A DNA stretch of 64,000 bases from Pseudomonas karstica (lineage in GTDB: Bacteria; Pseudomonadota; Gammaproteobacteria; Pseudomonadales; Pseudomonadaceae), in contig NZ_WLYI01000010.1 in assembly GCF_009707515.1 (NCBI RefSeq), positions 62,001 through 126,000 of the forward strand, written 5' to 3'. Positions 47,801 to 56,586 of this stretch are shown one piece after another (the first letter of the stretch is position 1; every line of letters begins with the position of its first letter). The position numbers were made by a program, and so were the translations under genes. The notes under the pieces are model-generated. The model was not told the origin of the DNA. It saw only the letters and a program-made list of their open reading frames with translations, and ran no database searches.

Positions 47801-50800
47801 ACCGCGTTGGAACAGGCGCTGGCCGAACTCTGGCAGGACAACCTGAAACGCACTGCACTGGGCGTCCACGACAACTACTTCATGCTGGGCGGCGACTCCA
47901 TGAAGGTCATTCACTTGCAGATCAAGGCTCGTGAACAAGGGATTGCGCTGACGCTGGCGCAGATTTACCAGCATCCGACCATCGCTCAACTGGCCCAGCG
48001 TCTTCAGACGCAAGACGCCTCACCAACGGGGCTGCAGCCCTTGGCACACATGGCGCCTTTCGCCCAGGTGCCACAAGAGATCCGCTTGGCCAGCGCGGGC
48101 CTGTTCGATGACGTGTTTGCGGCTTCGCAGTTGCAAGTCGGGATGATCTATCACTCGATGATGCACCCGGACTCGGCGATCTATCACGACATCTTCCGCT
48201 ACCGCCTGCGCCTGCGTTGGGATGCGGTGGCCTGGGACCGGGCCTGCAGCACATTGATCCGGCGTCACCCGGCCCTGCGCATGTCGTTCGACATCGGCCA
48301 CGCCGAAGTCCCCATGGCCCGGGTGCACTCGAGGGTCGAGTCTCCCGTAAAAGTCATCGATGTCGTCTCACTGAGCCCCGAGGCACGTACCCAGGCCATT
48401 TCCACCTATGTAGAGGAACGCAAGCGCTACCGCGAAGACTGGCATCAAGCGCCGCTGTATCAGTTTTGCGTGTTCGTCGCGGCAGATGAGATCGACCTGG
48501 TTTTCAGCTTCCATCATGCGATTCTCGACGGGTGGAGCGTTGCCACCTTGATGCGCGACCTGATCACCCTCTACACCGCGACGCCGGGGGCTGACGCACT
48601 GCCCGTCCTGACTACCACGCCGGCCGACTTCGTGGCCCTGGAACAGGAAGCCATCACAGCAGATACGCATCGCCAGTTCTGGAGCGAGTACCTGCGCGAC
48701 GCACCCGCCGCCTCCATGACCAGTTGGGTCCATGTAGTTGCCCCGGACCCAACGCCGCACCGCTCGGCCTACCGAGAAATACCCGCAGTGGATCTGGCCC
48801 GGCTCGAAGCGTTCTGCCGTGCCAGGGACCTGCCGTTGCGCGCTGTCTTGCTGACGGCCCACGGTTTTGCGCAAGCCATCATGTCCAATCAAAAGGAAGT
48901 GCTGTGTGGCGTCATCAGCCATGGTCGGCCAGAGTTCGAAGATGCCGCCTCGGTCCTGGGGCTGTTCCTCAATACCCTGCCCGTGCGCTTCAGCACCCAG
49001 GGCCAGAGTTGGCTTGAGGTGGTCCGGGCCTCGATTGCCCAGGAACAACAGGTGTTCGCTCATCGGCGCTACCCATTTGCACTGATTCACCGCGAAACCG
49101 ACGTGGACTTGAACGTGGTGTTCAATTACGTCGATTTTTATGTGCTCAAAGACATGGTGGCACAAGGCGAAGAAGTCCTCACTGACTGGGAGACAACGGA
49201 AGCGAGCAACTATGACTTGCTGACCACGATAGGCCGTCATCCTGGCAACGGCTCACTGATGTTGAAGATGGACTACCGCACTGCGCGGGTCGCCACCAGC
49301 CAGGTCGATGCCTATGCCGATTACTTGCTGCGCACGCTGGAATTGATGATGGCCGCGCCCGACGCCAAGCCCTGCATACCGGCCTGGTCACCGACTTTCG
49401 AGCAGGCCACGCCAACCTCGGCCGCAGCATTGCCTCATGGCAATCTGTCGAGCTTGTTGCTGGACAGTTTCGTCCGCCATGACGAACGGACCGCCGTGGG
49501 TCTTGACCAGGCCCGCCTGTCATACCGCCAACTGAGCAACGCCAGTGCACAACTGGTGAGCTGGCTGCACCAGCACGGTATCGGCCAGGGAGATCGGGTT
49601 GCAATCATGATGCCCCGCTCGCCTGACCTGATCATTGCCCTGCTCGGTGTCATACAGGCCGGCGCCGCGTATGTACCGATTGACCTGAGCTACCCGGATG
49701 ACCGCATCCGGCTGATTCTCGAAGATTCACAACCGTGCCTCGTATTATTCGCCGACGCGTCTGCGAACCTGGCGACGACACTGGCAGGCGAGGCAGACAA
49801 GCGTCACTGGGACAGCGTGGTCGCCGGGTTCGATGGCAATCTGGCGCACAGTCACGACCTGGTTGCATCCATCGCGACCAACATTGAGGGTGAAGATAAC
49901 GCTTACGTGCTCTATACGTCGGGCTCCACGGGCCGTCCCAAGGGCGTAGCAATGCCGCACCGTGCGTTGACCAATATGATCCTTTGGCAGAACCGCCGGC
50001 AGGCGCAAGACGCCTGCCCGGCCGAATCGCTGAAGACGCTGCAATATTCGCCCATTTCGTTCGACGTATCGTTCCAGGAGATTCTCTCGACCCTGTCTTG
50101 CGGCGCAGAGCTGGTGATGATTGATGAAGCGCTGCGCTATGACTTCATCCGGTTATTGAAATTCATCTGCGCGCAGGAGGTGAATCGCCTGTTCCTGCCC
50201 TACGTTGCCTTCCAGGGCCTGGCCGAAGTTGCCATGCAGCTGGGGATCCGTCCCGTATCGTTGCGCCAGGTCAACGTGGCCGGTGAGCAGCTGAAAATCA
50301 CGGGCGAAATCCGTGGCCTGATTGATGGCCTCGACGATTGCCGGGTCGAAAACCACTACGGCCCCACCGAGGCCCATGTGGTCACGAGCCTGAAGCTTGA
50401 AGGCGCCACGGCGACCTGGCCGAGCATGCCGCCGATCGGCAGACCCATCGACGGGGTACGCATGCATGTCCTGGATGCGGCGGGTAACGCATGTCCGGTC
50501 GGGGTGATGGGTGACCTGTTCATCGAAGGTGCATGCCTGGCCAACGGTTACTGGAGTCGACCCGACCTGACCGACGAACGCTTTATCTATCGGCAGCTGG
50601 AGGGCGAGACTCGGCGATTGTATGAAACTGGAGACATCGGGTTCTACCTGCCCTGGGGCGACCTCGTCTATCAGGGCCGTAGCGACGCACAAGTCAAAAT
50701 CCGCGGTTATCGCATCGAGCTGGGCGAGATTGAAGTGGCCATTCATGGCTCTGCCCGGTTCGGAGCTGATATCCAGCAGGTGGCGGTCATCGACAAGCCT

Positions 50801-52150
50801 GCAAGCGATGGCAGTCGTTATCTGGTGGGCTTCATCCAGGCTATGCCGGGGCGCACGCCGGACCTGGATCAACTCAAGGCCGAAATGCGCCTGGCGCTGC
50901 CCGACTACATGGTGCCGAACACGCTGGTGAGCATTGCGCAACTGCCGCTGGGCCCCACCGGCAAGATCGACCGTCAGCGCTTGCAGAAGGTAGAGGTTCA
51001 AAACACCTTGCTGCGCGCCTTTACCGCGCCCAGAAATGCCAGGGAAGACCTGCTGCAAGCCTATTGGCAAGAAACCCTGGGTCTGGAAGACATCAGCGTC
51101 CATGACAACTTCTTCGAGCTCGGTGGCAACTCGCTCAAGGCGGTGCAACTGGTTGCCATGCTGGCCAGGCATCAGGGCCTGGAGCCGTCATTGTCAGACT
51201 TCATCCAGGCCCCGACCATCGCCGAATTCGCCCAGGTGTTGCAACAGACCGAAACCGGACACCCTGACACCGGCGCGCTGGTGGATTTCAAAAACGCCAC
51301 GGGCAAGCCGACCCTGTTCCTGGTGCATCCCATCGGAGGGCACGTGCTGTGCTATGCGGCTCTGGCGCGAGTCCTCAAGCACCAGGTGCATCTTTATGCA
51401 CTGCAAGCACCGGGAACATGGGATGCCCGTGAGCCATTGCAATCGGTGCAAACCCAGGCGGTGTATTACGCAGATGCCATTGAACAGGTCGCGCCTGAAG
51501 GCCCGTTGAATATTGGTGGCTGGTCTTATGGCGGCGTCGTGGCGTATGAGCTGGCGAGCGAGTTGCAGCGGCGCGGGCGGAGTCTGCACAACGTGTTTCT
51601 ACTCGACACCATCGTGCGCGTCAGGCAGGGCGAGGTGCAGATCGAACGCACCGAGTTCATGAATTGGTTCATGTGGGAATTGCTCAGCGGCGACGGTCAA
51701 AAGGAATACGACTACCAGGCCCTGGATTTCTCTTCCATGAGCGACTCACACGCCTTCGAGGCGATCAGGCAGCATGGCATTGACCAGGGCATGTTCGACG
51801 AAACCATCACCCTGGCGACACTGGATCAATTGTTCCGAGTCTTCCATGCCAACTGGCAGGGGCTGCTGGACTACCGCTTCCCGCCACTGGACTTGCCTAT
51901 CACGCTGTTCGCCGCGGATGTGGAGCTGCCCGATGTGCTGCAAGCCCCGCATGAACTGGTGGGTACCGCATTTCGCGATCCGTACCGCGGGTGGCGCTCG
52001 ATTGCTCCCCAAGTACAGCGAGTCGCCGTGGAAGGCGACCATTTGACCATGATGCGCGAGCCTCATATCGAAGGGGTGGGCGAATTCATCAAGTTACGCA
52101 TAGACGCGACCCGGGCCAGGAGCGCTGGTTCCAGGGCGGCACTCGCCTAA
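44846..52150 (+). CDS. braB: dimodular NRPS C-A-T-C-A-T-TE (Ser-Pro, brabantamide-type BraB)
   Basis: A 2434-residue peptide synthetase. Domains by rough residue number: C1 10-450 (HHLIIDG near 147), A1 460-975, T1 with LGGDS near 1017, C2 1085-1520 (HHAILDG near 1222), A2 1535-2060, T2 with LGGNS near 2093, TE 2155-2434 with the GWSYGG serine near 2226. The specificity residues I read are D-V-W-H-L-S-L-I-D for A1, the standard serine code, and D-V-Q-L-N-A-H-V-V for A2, one position from the proline code. An N-terminal C domain before a Ser module suggests the chain starts with a fatty acyl group. No MbtH-like gene is nearby. All catalytic motifs look intact. Confidence 0.92.
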   Translation: MAQATPASSTEHVLYPLTAPQLDIWLDQVLHGDSPLYNIGGYARINGPVDASRLQQAINQVAGRYDALRIQLVPGSPDHPLPRQRFLGSVSTPLVLHDVSAHDDPQASALALLQEKLQTPFSFESGLLLRTDLLKVRQDLYYFFVNCHHLIIDGWSFAMIGRAFSQAYTALHDQTESEVTAPTYQAYIEQQSTAKDSAAFQRQRQYWLDKYRTLPQPLLAPRHQDRWEPRLTPSQNHAWRLPRALYNRLGEQAKASGQGTVFHVMLAVLYSYFARAEQRDEIVIGLPILNRANAAHKATMGLFVGMSPVRLSLGTDLRFGELVGKIAVTLKQDYRYQRFPLSELNRELGLQNLDRRQLFDLVVSYEQDQDTWYGPAPAQPVKLSNGYEQMPLAMHIRESAPDDDVWMHFIYNEAYFEETQIATLQQRFMNIVQCVADDFDVPVNTLDLMPPTERLVLRERNRTEVDYPRDVLLHQLIEAQAAARPEAIAVRFEDQALTYDQLNRQANQLAHTLLETGLDPDARVAICVERSLEMVVGLLGILKAGAAYVPLDPGYPADRLSHMLSDSAPSALITTRGLLTHLPAVTMPVLCLDTDHERLRQQPEHNPNATALGLTPQHLAYVIYTSGSTGLPKGVMNQHDGVVNRLLWARDAYGVDEHSRVLQKTPFSFDVSVWEFFLPLLSGAQLVIAAPDGHKNPRYLMDIMASAGITLLHFVPSMLQVFLDEVEPQRLPALKQVLCSGEALPHALQKRFFEHLPRVQLHNLYGPTEAAIDVTAWHCRPDLHEGIVPIGQPIANIQMHILDANLQLLPPGVVGELHIGGIGVARGYLNRPELTAERFIDDPFQASPQARLYKTGDLGRWLPDGSIEYLGRNDFQVKIRGLRIELGEIEARLLACKGVKDVVVIARQEAEGDAYLSAYLVSEPGCVLSPQALREALHQQVPDYMIPRHLIQLEQFPLNVNGKLDRKALPEPMQTSGSTDATAPRTALEQALAELWQDNLKRTALGVHDNYFMLGGDSMKVIHLQIKAREQGIALTLAQIYQHPTIAQLAQRLQTQDASPTGLQPLAHMAPFAQVPQEIRLASAGLFDDVFAASQLQVGMIYHSMMHPDSAIYHDIFRYRLRLRWDAVAWDRACSTLIRRHPALRMSFDIGHAEVPMARVHSRVESPVKVIDVVSLSPEARTQAISTYVEERKRYREDWHQAPLYQFCVFVAADEIDLVFSFHHAILDGWSVATLMRDLITLYTATPGADALPVLTTTPADFVALEQEAITADTHRQFWSEYLRDAPAASMTSWVHVVAPDPTPHRSAYREIPAVDLARLEAFCRARDLPLRAVLLTAHGFAQAIMSNQKEVLCGVISHGRPEFEDAASVLGLFLNTLPVRFSTQGQSWLEVVRASIAQEQQVFAHRRYPFALIHRETDVDLNVVFNYVDFYVLKDMVAQGEEVLTDWETTEASNYDLLTTIGRHPGNGSLMLKMDYRTARVATSQVDAYADYLLRTLELMMAAPDAKPCIPAWSPTFEQATPTSAAALPHGNLSSLLLDSFVRHDERTAVGLDQARLSYRQLSNASAQLVSWLHQHGIGQGDRVAIMMPRSPDLIIALLGVIQAGAAYVPIDLSYPDDRIRLILEDSQPCLVLFADASANLATTLAGEADKRHWDSVVAGFDGNLAHSHDLVASIATNIEGEDNAYVLYTSGSTGRPKGVAMPHRALTNMILWQNRRQAQDACPAESLKTLQYSPISFDVSFQEILSTLSCGAELVMIDEALRYDFIRLLKFICAQEVNRLFLPYVAFQGLAEVAMQLGIRPVSLRQVNVAGEQLKITGEIRGLIDGLDDCRVENHYGPTEAHVVTSLKLEGATATWPSMPPIGRPIDGVRMHVLDAAGNACPVGVMGDLFIEGACLANGYWSRPDLTDERFIYRQLEGETRRLYETGDIGFYLPWGDLVYQGRSDAQVKIRGYRIELGEIEVAIHGSARFGADIQQVAVIDKPASDGSRYLVGFIQAMPGRTPDLDQLKAEMRLALPDYMVPNTLVSIAQLPLGPTGKIDRQRLQKVEVQNTLLRAFTAPRNAREDLLQAYWQETLGLEDISVHDNFFELGGNSLKAVQLVAMLARHQGLEPSLSDFIQAPTIAEFAQVLQQTETGHPDTGALVDFKNATGKPTLFLVHPIGGHVLCYAALARVLKHQVHLYALQAPGTWDAREPLQSVQTQAVYYADAIEQVAPEGPLNIGGWSYGGVVAYELASELQRRGRSLHNVFLLDTIVRVRQGEVQIERTEFMNWFMWELLSGDGQKEYDYQALDFSSMSDSHAFEAIRQHGIDQGMFDETITLATLDQLFRVFHANWQGLLDYRFPPLDLPITLFAADVELPDVLQAPHELVGTAFRDPYRGWRSIAPQVQRVAVEGDHLTMMREPHIEGVGEFIKLRIDATRARSAGSRAALA

Positions 52151-52237
52151 CCGCTACCGACGGCAACGGAGCAGGACTGACAGCTCCGCTTGACTTAAAT
52201 GCCCGGTAGATTCGGGCTTGATACAGGTGAAAACAGC

Positions 52238-53398
52238 ATGACAGAACCCAGGAAAGCCATCGTGGTGGGCGCCGGTATCGGAGGACTGACCGCGGCCATT
52301 GCGCTGCAGCGTGCGGGCTGGCAGGTCAAGGTTTTCGAGGCGGCCCAGACGCTGCGTACCGGCGGCACCGGCTTGTCCGTCATGGCCAATGCCATGGCGG
52401 CGCTGCACTCGATCGATGCCCATGTTCCGGTAGAACAGGCAGGCCAGGTGATCCGACAGTTTTTTTTCAAGAAACACAATGGAGGCCCCATCACCAGCAT
52501 GCCCATCCATGAGATCGGCGAGCAGTTGGGTCACCCGAGTGTGAATATCCAGCGCCCCTTGCTGCTGCGTGCTCTGGCGCAGCAGCTCACACCCGACACC
52601 CTGACAACCGGTTTGCGCTGCGTGGGTTACGCCAATCACCCGGATGGCGTGGCGGTACACTTCGAAGATGGCAGTACCCACGAAGCTGAGCTGCTGGTTG
52701 GCGCAGACGGCCTTAACTCGGTGATCCGCCAGCAGATGCTGGGCGAGACGCCAACACGGCCATCGGGTTATATCGCCTGGCTGGCGGTAACGCCCTTCAG
52801 CCATCCGGTGATGACCGAAGGCTATGTGGCGCATTATTGGGGCCGCGGCAAGCGCTTTGGGCTCTGCGATGTGGGGGACGGCCAGGCGTATTGGTGGGGG
52901 ACCTGCAACCACGAAAACGCAGCAGACGCCGCCTTGAACATCAGCAAACAGGAAGTGCTCGACGCGTACGTCGGCTGGGCACCGGAGGTCATCGCGGCCA
53001 TCGAGGCCACCCCCGAAAGTGCCCTATTGAAGATGCATGCCCGGGATCGCCAGCCCGTAGAGCAGTTCTGTGACGGGCACGTGGCGCTGCTGGGGGACGC
53101 GGCTCATCCCATGCTGCCCAGCCTGGGCCAGGGTGCGGCGCAGGCCATTGAAGATGCCGTGGTGCTGGCCGAACGCCTGGCGCAAACGCCGGACCTGCGC
53201 ACCGCGCTGGCGGACTACCAGGCGCATCGACACCCACGGGCTAATGGGATCGTCAATTCCGCGCGCTTCATGAGTGGCATCGAACAGGCCGAGTCGACAT
53301 TCGCCTGCTGGTTTCGAGACTGGTATATGCGCCTGACGCCCCAGAGCAGCCTGCGCAAAAAGAACATCGACATCCTGTCGTTCAAGCCCAGTGCATAA
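52238..53398 (+). CDS. braC: FAD-dependent monooxygenase (brabantamide-type BraC)
   Basis: About 386 residues from the ATG at 52238 (GGTGA 8 bases before). A class A flavoprotein monooxygenase: the dinucleotide motif GAGIGGLTAAIALQRAGW, the DG motif (LLVGADGLNSVIR) and the GD motif (ALLGDAAHPMLPSLGQGA). In the bra, pxa and lgn families an enzyme of this type carries out Baeyer-Villiger-like oxidation of the bicyclic Ser-Pro product. It lies 87 bases after the NRPS stop. The substrate is inferred from the cluster. Confidence 0.85.
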   Translation: MTEPRKAIVVGAGIGGLTAAIALQRAGWQVKVFEAAQTLRTGGTGLSVMANAMAALHSIDAHVPVEQAGQVIRQFFFKKHNGGPITSMPIHEIGEQLGHPSVNIQRPLLLRALAQQLTPDTLTTGLRCVGYANHPDGVAVHFEDGSTHEAELLVGADGLNSVIRQQMLGETPTRPSGYIAWLAVTPFSHPVMTEGYVAHYWGRGKRFGLCDVGDGQAYWWGTCNHENAADAALNISKQEVLDAYVGWAPEVIAAIEATPESALLKMHARDRQPVEQFCDGHVALLGDAAHPMLPSLGQGAAQAIEDAVVLAERLAQTPDLRTALADYQAHRHPRANGIVNSARFMSGIEQAESTFACWFRDWYMRLTPQSSLRKKNIDILSFKPSA

Positions 53399-53489
53399 GC
53401 CATCGCGATGTTTCCGGGCTTCAGCCTCACTTGTCACTGCCTGACAGGCAGGACGATCACATTCTTCCGTGCCCCATGGAGGGCAAGAT

Positions 53490-54431
53490 ATGCTGGTGTT
53501 CATGCTGGTGGTGTTGATAGTGCTTGCTGTGTTTATCGCCTGGGGCTGGTTGACGTATCCGGGCATCGGCCATGTCCTGTACGACCTGATCATGGCGTTG
53601 GAGGCACGCCTCTACCGGTTGCGAAAAATCACCGTGCCCATCAGCGAGATGACCGTGTCGACCTGGCAAGGTGGGCCGTGCGAACCGTCCGGCAGCATCC
53701 TGATGCTGCACGGCTACAGCGGCGACAAGGAACTCTGGCTGCGCGTTGCCCGGCACTTTGTCGGTGACTACCGGGTAGTGGTCATCGACCTGCCCGGCCA
53801 TGGCGAAACCGGCTTCAAGGCCGGCAGTGGCTATGACATCCCAACCCAGGCCCGGCGGGTGATCGAGCTGCTCGACGCCTGTGGCCTGGACAAGGTCCAT
53901 GTGATCGGCAACTCCATGGGCGGTTACCTCGCAGCATGGCTGGCGGCCACTTCTCCTGAGCGCGTGCTGAGCCTGGCGCTACTCGCTCCGTCCGGGGTCA
54001 GTTCCCCCCAGCCCAGCGACATGGACCGCCAACTGGCCGCCGGCCATAACCCGTCCCTCGTGCACTCACGCAAGGATTTCATCTCGTTCTACGCAATGAC
54101 CATGGCCTCGCCGCCCTGGGTGCCGGGCGTGGTGATGGCGGCCTTGGGCGAGCGTTATGTACAGCGCCGGGAAGAACTGGCGCAGATTTTCGCCGACTTT
54201 AGCGCTAGCCCACCGATGGAACCGCGCCTGGCCGACATCCGCGCCCCGTCGCTGCTGCTCTGGGGTCGCCAGGACCGGGTGATCGATGTCAGTAGCGTGC
54301 CAGTATGGAGCAAGGGCATCGCGGATTTGAGGGTGGAAACCTGGGACGGGGTCGGTCACCTGCCTATGGTTGAAAAACCGGCGGAAACCGCAGCGTTGTA
54401 TCACGAGTTTCTCAAGAAACTGGGCCAATGA
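53490..54431 (+). CDS. membrane-anchored alpha/beta hydrolase
   Basis: About 313 residues from the ATG at 53490, with GGAGG 7 bases before it; a GTG at 53469 is in frame but weaker. An N-terminal membrane helix (MLVFMLVVLIVLAVFIAWGW) is followed by an alpha/beta-hydrolase core with oxyanion-hole HGYSGDKE, nucleophile elbow GNSMGGY, an acid residue in LLLWGRQDRVID and a histidine in VGHLPMVEKP. It lies 91 bases after braC in the same direction. It may be a separate lipase-like gene or act on the pathway product. Confidence 0.85.
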   Translation: MLVFMLVVLIVLAVFIAWGWLTYPGIGHVLYDLIMALEARLYRLRKITVPISEMTVSTWQGGPCEPSGSILMLHGYSGDKELWLRVARHFVGDYRVVVIDLPGHGETGFKAGSGYDIPTQARRVIELLDACGLDKVHVIGNSMGGYLAAWLAATSPERVLSLALLAPSGVSSPQPSDMDRQLAAGHNPSLVHSRKDFISFYAMTMASPPWVPGVVMAALGERYVQRREELAQIFADFSASPPMEPRLADIRAPSLLLWGRQDRVIDVSSVPVWSKGIADLRVETWDGVGHLPMVEKPAETAALYHEFLKKLGQ

Positions 54432-54464
54432 GTGGCTTGTGACAAGGGATAAGCAGCGTGGGGG

Positions 54465-54492
54465 CGCGCCACTCTAGTGAGAATGGCGCGCT
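54465..54492. terminator. GC-rich hairpin between convergent genes
   Basis: GCGCGCCA (54465-54472) pairs perfectly with TGGCGCGC (54485-54492) around a 12-base loop. It is placed between the hydrolase and pssA stop codons. No T tract, so a bidirectional terminator is probable by position only. Confidence 0.5.
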
Positions 54493-54508
54493 GAAACTCC
54501 TGTGCTGT

Positions 54509-55852
54509 TTACAAGATCCGGTACAGCAAGCGTTCGATCCTCACGCGGCTGACCCGCCGAAGGAACTTGCCCACGGCAGGCGGGTATCCAAGCAGGGTGT
54601 CCAGTTGCTGGTAGCCCTCTATTCGCGAGGTGTGCCGAAAGATGCTGGCCAGCTCGGTACGTCGCGGCTCCAGCCACTCCCCCTTGGGATCATCGATCAG
54701 CAAGGCATTTTCCAGGTCCAGGCGAAACGCCCGAGGGTTGAGGTTGTTACCTGTGAGCAAGGTGTAGCGCTGGTCGACCCACATGCCCTTGAGGTGATAA
54801 GTGTTGTCGCCATCGCGCCACAGGTGCAGGTTCAACTGCCCGCTGTCGATCATCGGCTGGTGACGTTTGGCAAAGCGGCGCAGGCTGATTTCGTACAGAT
54901 ATGGCAGCGCGGCGATCACCTTGAAGGGCTCGCTGGGCGGAATATAGAAGTCGTTGGCGGTCTTGTCGCCGACGACTACGTCGATCTTCACGCCTCGGGC
55001 CAGGGCTCGGTTGATTTCCCGTGTGACTGGCAACGGCAGGTTGAAATAGGGGGTGCAGAGGGTCAATTGATGTTGGGCACTGGCGATCAATTCACAGATA
55101 GCGCGGCTCAGGGGGTTGTTCTTGCCGACGCCCAGCAGCGGGCTGACTGACAGGCCAGGGTTGGCCACGCTACCGGCGTTGGTGTCATAGGCTGCATGTT
55201 TCAGGCGGCTGCGCAGGTCGCCAATGTCATTGCGCAAGCTGCGGGTGCTGGGCAGATCGGGCAGGTCCAGGCGGTGCACGGCCTTGGAGGTCACCAGCCC
55301 ATGTTCGACCAGATGCTGCATCGAGTCGGCCAGTGGCTTGTTGTGGATCAGGTGGTAACGGTCGAAGCGGTACTTGTCGAACTTGTGCAGATAAACATTG
55401 TTAAGGCTGGCGCCGCTGTACAGCACGCTGTCATCAATCACGAAGCCCTTGAGGTGCAGCACGCCAAACAGTTCGCGGGTTTGCACCGGTACGCCGTACA
55501 CCGGCACTTTGCTGTCGTGGGATTGGGTCATGGCCTGGTACCAGGCGCTGTTACCCGGCTGCTTGCCGGCGCCGATCAGGCCACGCTGGGCCCGCAGCCA
55601 GTCGACCACCACCACGATATCCAGTTCGGGCCGAGCGGCCTTGGCCGCGTGCAAAGCGTCATAGATCTCTTGCCCGGCCTCGTCCTGTTGCAGGTACAGC
55701 GCGATGATGTAGATACGCCGGGTAGCCTGGAAAATTTGTTCCAGCAAGCAACGGCGAAACTCAGCGGCGCCGCACAGCACGTCGATGGCGTCGGGGGTGA
55801 CAGGGAAGCCGCGCAGCTTGGGCAACAGGGAACGCTTGAAGAACGACGGCAT
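54509..55852 (-). CDS. pssA: CDP-diacylglycerol-serine O-phosphatidyltransferase (PssA, phospholipase-D type)
   Basis: About 447 residues from the ATG at 55852, close to the 451 of E. coli PssA. Two HxK(x)4D motifs are present: HLKGFVIDD (first half) and HLKGMWVD (second half), each followed by the conserved S/N region (SGASLN and TGNNLNPRAF). It makes phosphatidylserine from CDP-diacylglycerol and serine, the first step of phosphatidylethanolamine synthesis, at the membrane surface. It is divergent from a TetR gene. Confidence 0.92.
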   Translation of the reverse strand: MPSFFKRSLLPKLRGFPVTPDAIDVLCGAAEFRRCLLEQIFQATRRIYIIALYLQQDEAGQEIYDALHAAKAARPELDIVVVVDWLRAQRGLIGAGKQPGNSAWYQAMTQSHDSKVPVYGVPVQTRELFGVLHLKGFVIDDSVLYSGASLNNVYLHKFDKYRFDRYHLIHNKPLADSMQHLVEHGLVTSKAVHRLDLPDLPSTRSLRNDIGDLRSRLKHAAYDTNAGSVANPGLSVSPLLGVGKNNPLSRAICELIASAQHQLTLCTPYFNLPLPVTREINRALARGVKIDVVVGDKTANDFYIPPSEPFKVIAALPYLYEISLRRFAKRHQPMIDSGQLNLHLWRDGDNTYHLKGMWVDQRYTLLTGNNLNPRAFRLDLENALLIDDPKGEWLEPRRTELASIFRHTSRIEGYQQLDTLLGYPPAVGKFLRRVSRVRIERLLYRIL

Positions 55853-55948
55853 GGGGCTCGCAATGGGTCTAATCCGAAGAGTCCGAGAGCTTACACCATG
55901 GATGCTCTCAGGTCTTGTTGCTGGAAAGCAATAGCACATTGACCAAGA

Positions 55949-55962
55949 AGAACGATCGTTCT
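55949..55962. promoter_or_regulatory. palindromic operator before a TetR gene
   Basis: AGAACGATCGTTCT is a perfect 14-base palindrome lying 12 bases before the TetR start codon. Sites with a GAACGATCGTTC-type core are common autoregulatory operators for TetR-family repressors. Confidence 0.65.
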
Positions 55963-55974
55963 ACTGTATGCGTC

Positions 55975-56538
55975 ATGAACGATATGACAAGCAATGAAAC
56001 CCGCGACATCATCCTGGATGTTACCGAAAAGCTGATCTACAAAAGTGGCATCGCCGCCACTGGCATGGATCTGCTGGTGAAAACGGCGGGCGTCTCCAGA
56101 AAGAGTGTTTACCGTTACTTCGCCAACAAGGACGAGTTGGTGCTTGCCGCCCTGCAGCGCCGCGATGAACGCTGGCTGCAGTGGCTACGCCATGAAGTGG
56201 AGCGCAGCGAAACCACCGGCGAGCGCCTGTTGGCGCTATTCAGTGCACTCAAGGCCTGGTTCGGTTCCAGCGACTTTCGTGGCTGCGCATTCATCAATAC
56301 CAGCGGTGAGACCGGCAACCCGCAAGACCCGGTGCGCCTGCTGGCCAAGGCCCATAAACAGAAACTGTTCGAGTACGTCCGCGAACTGTGTCAAGCACAT
56401 GGCACCCCCGACCCGGACCAACAGGCCGCGCAACTGCTGATCCTGATCGATGGTGCTATTACTGTTGCCCTGGTCATGGGCGATTCAACGTCTGCCGATA
56501 ATGCGCAATGCATGGCGCGAATGTTATTGGAATGTTGA
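55975..56538 (+). CDS. TetR/AcrR-family transcriptional regulator
   Basis: About 187 residues from the ATG at 55975 (an ATG at 55984 is also possible). The N-terminal HTH is at about residues 10-55 (IAATGMDLLVKTAGVSRKSVYRYFANKDELV), followed by a helical ligand domain with the FRGCAFINTSGETG segment typical of the YxaF/LmrA-like group. It is probably autoregulated through the palindrome just upstream and may also control the DUF1348 gene that follows 48 bases after its stop. Confidence 0.9.
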   Translation: MNDMTSNETRDIILDVTEKLIYKSGIAATGMDLLVKTAGVSRKSVYRYFANKDELVLAALQRRDERWLQWLRHEVERSETTGERLLALFSALKAWFGSSDFRGCAFINTSGETGNPQDPVRLLAKAHKQKLFEYVRELCQAHGTPDPDQQAAQLLILIDGAITVALVMGDSTSADNAQCMARMLLEC

Positions 56539-56586
56539 ACCCGCGACCTCGTGCAGCGTCCATCTGAGTTGTTCAGGAGTTGTTCT

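Noticed and set aside
44846..52150. Considered whether the NRPS could be for a siderophore (pyoverdine) or a long lipopeptide.
   Set aside because: Only two modules with a terminal thioesterase, Ser and near-Pro codes, no epimerase domain, and a flanking GT and monooxygenase fit neither a pyoverdine nor a long cyclic lipopeptide system.
53430..53460. CTGCCTGACAGGCAG as a terminator between braC and the hydrolase.
   Set aside because: The usable stem is only about 5 bp with a 5-base loop and no T run.
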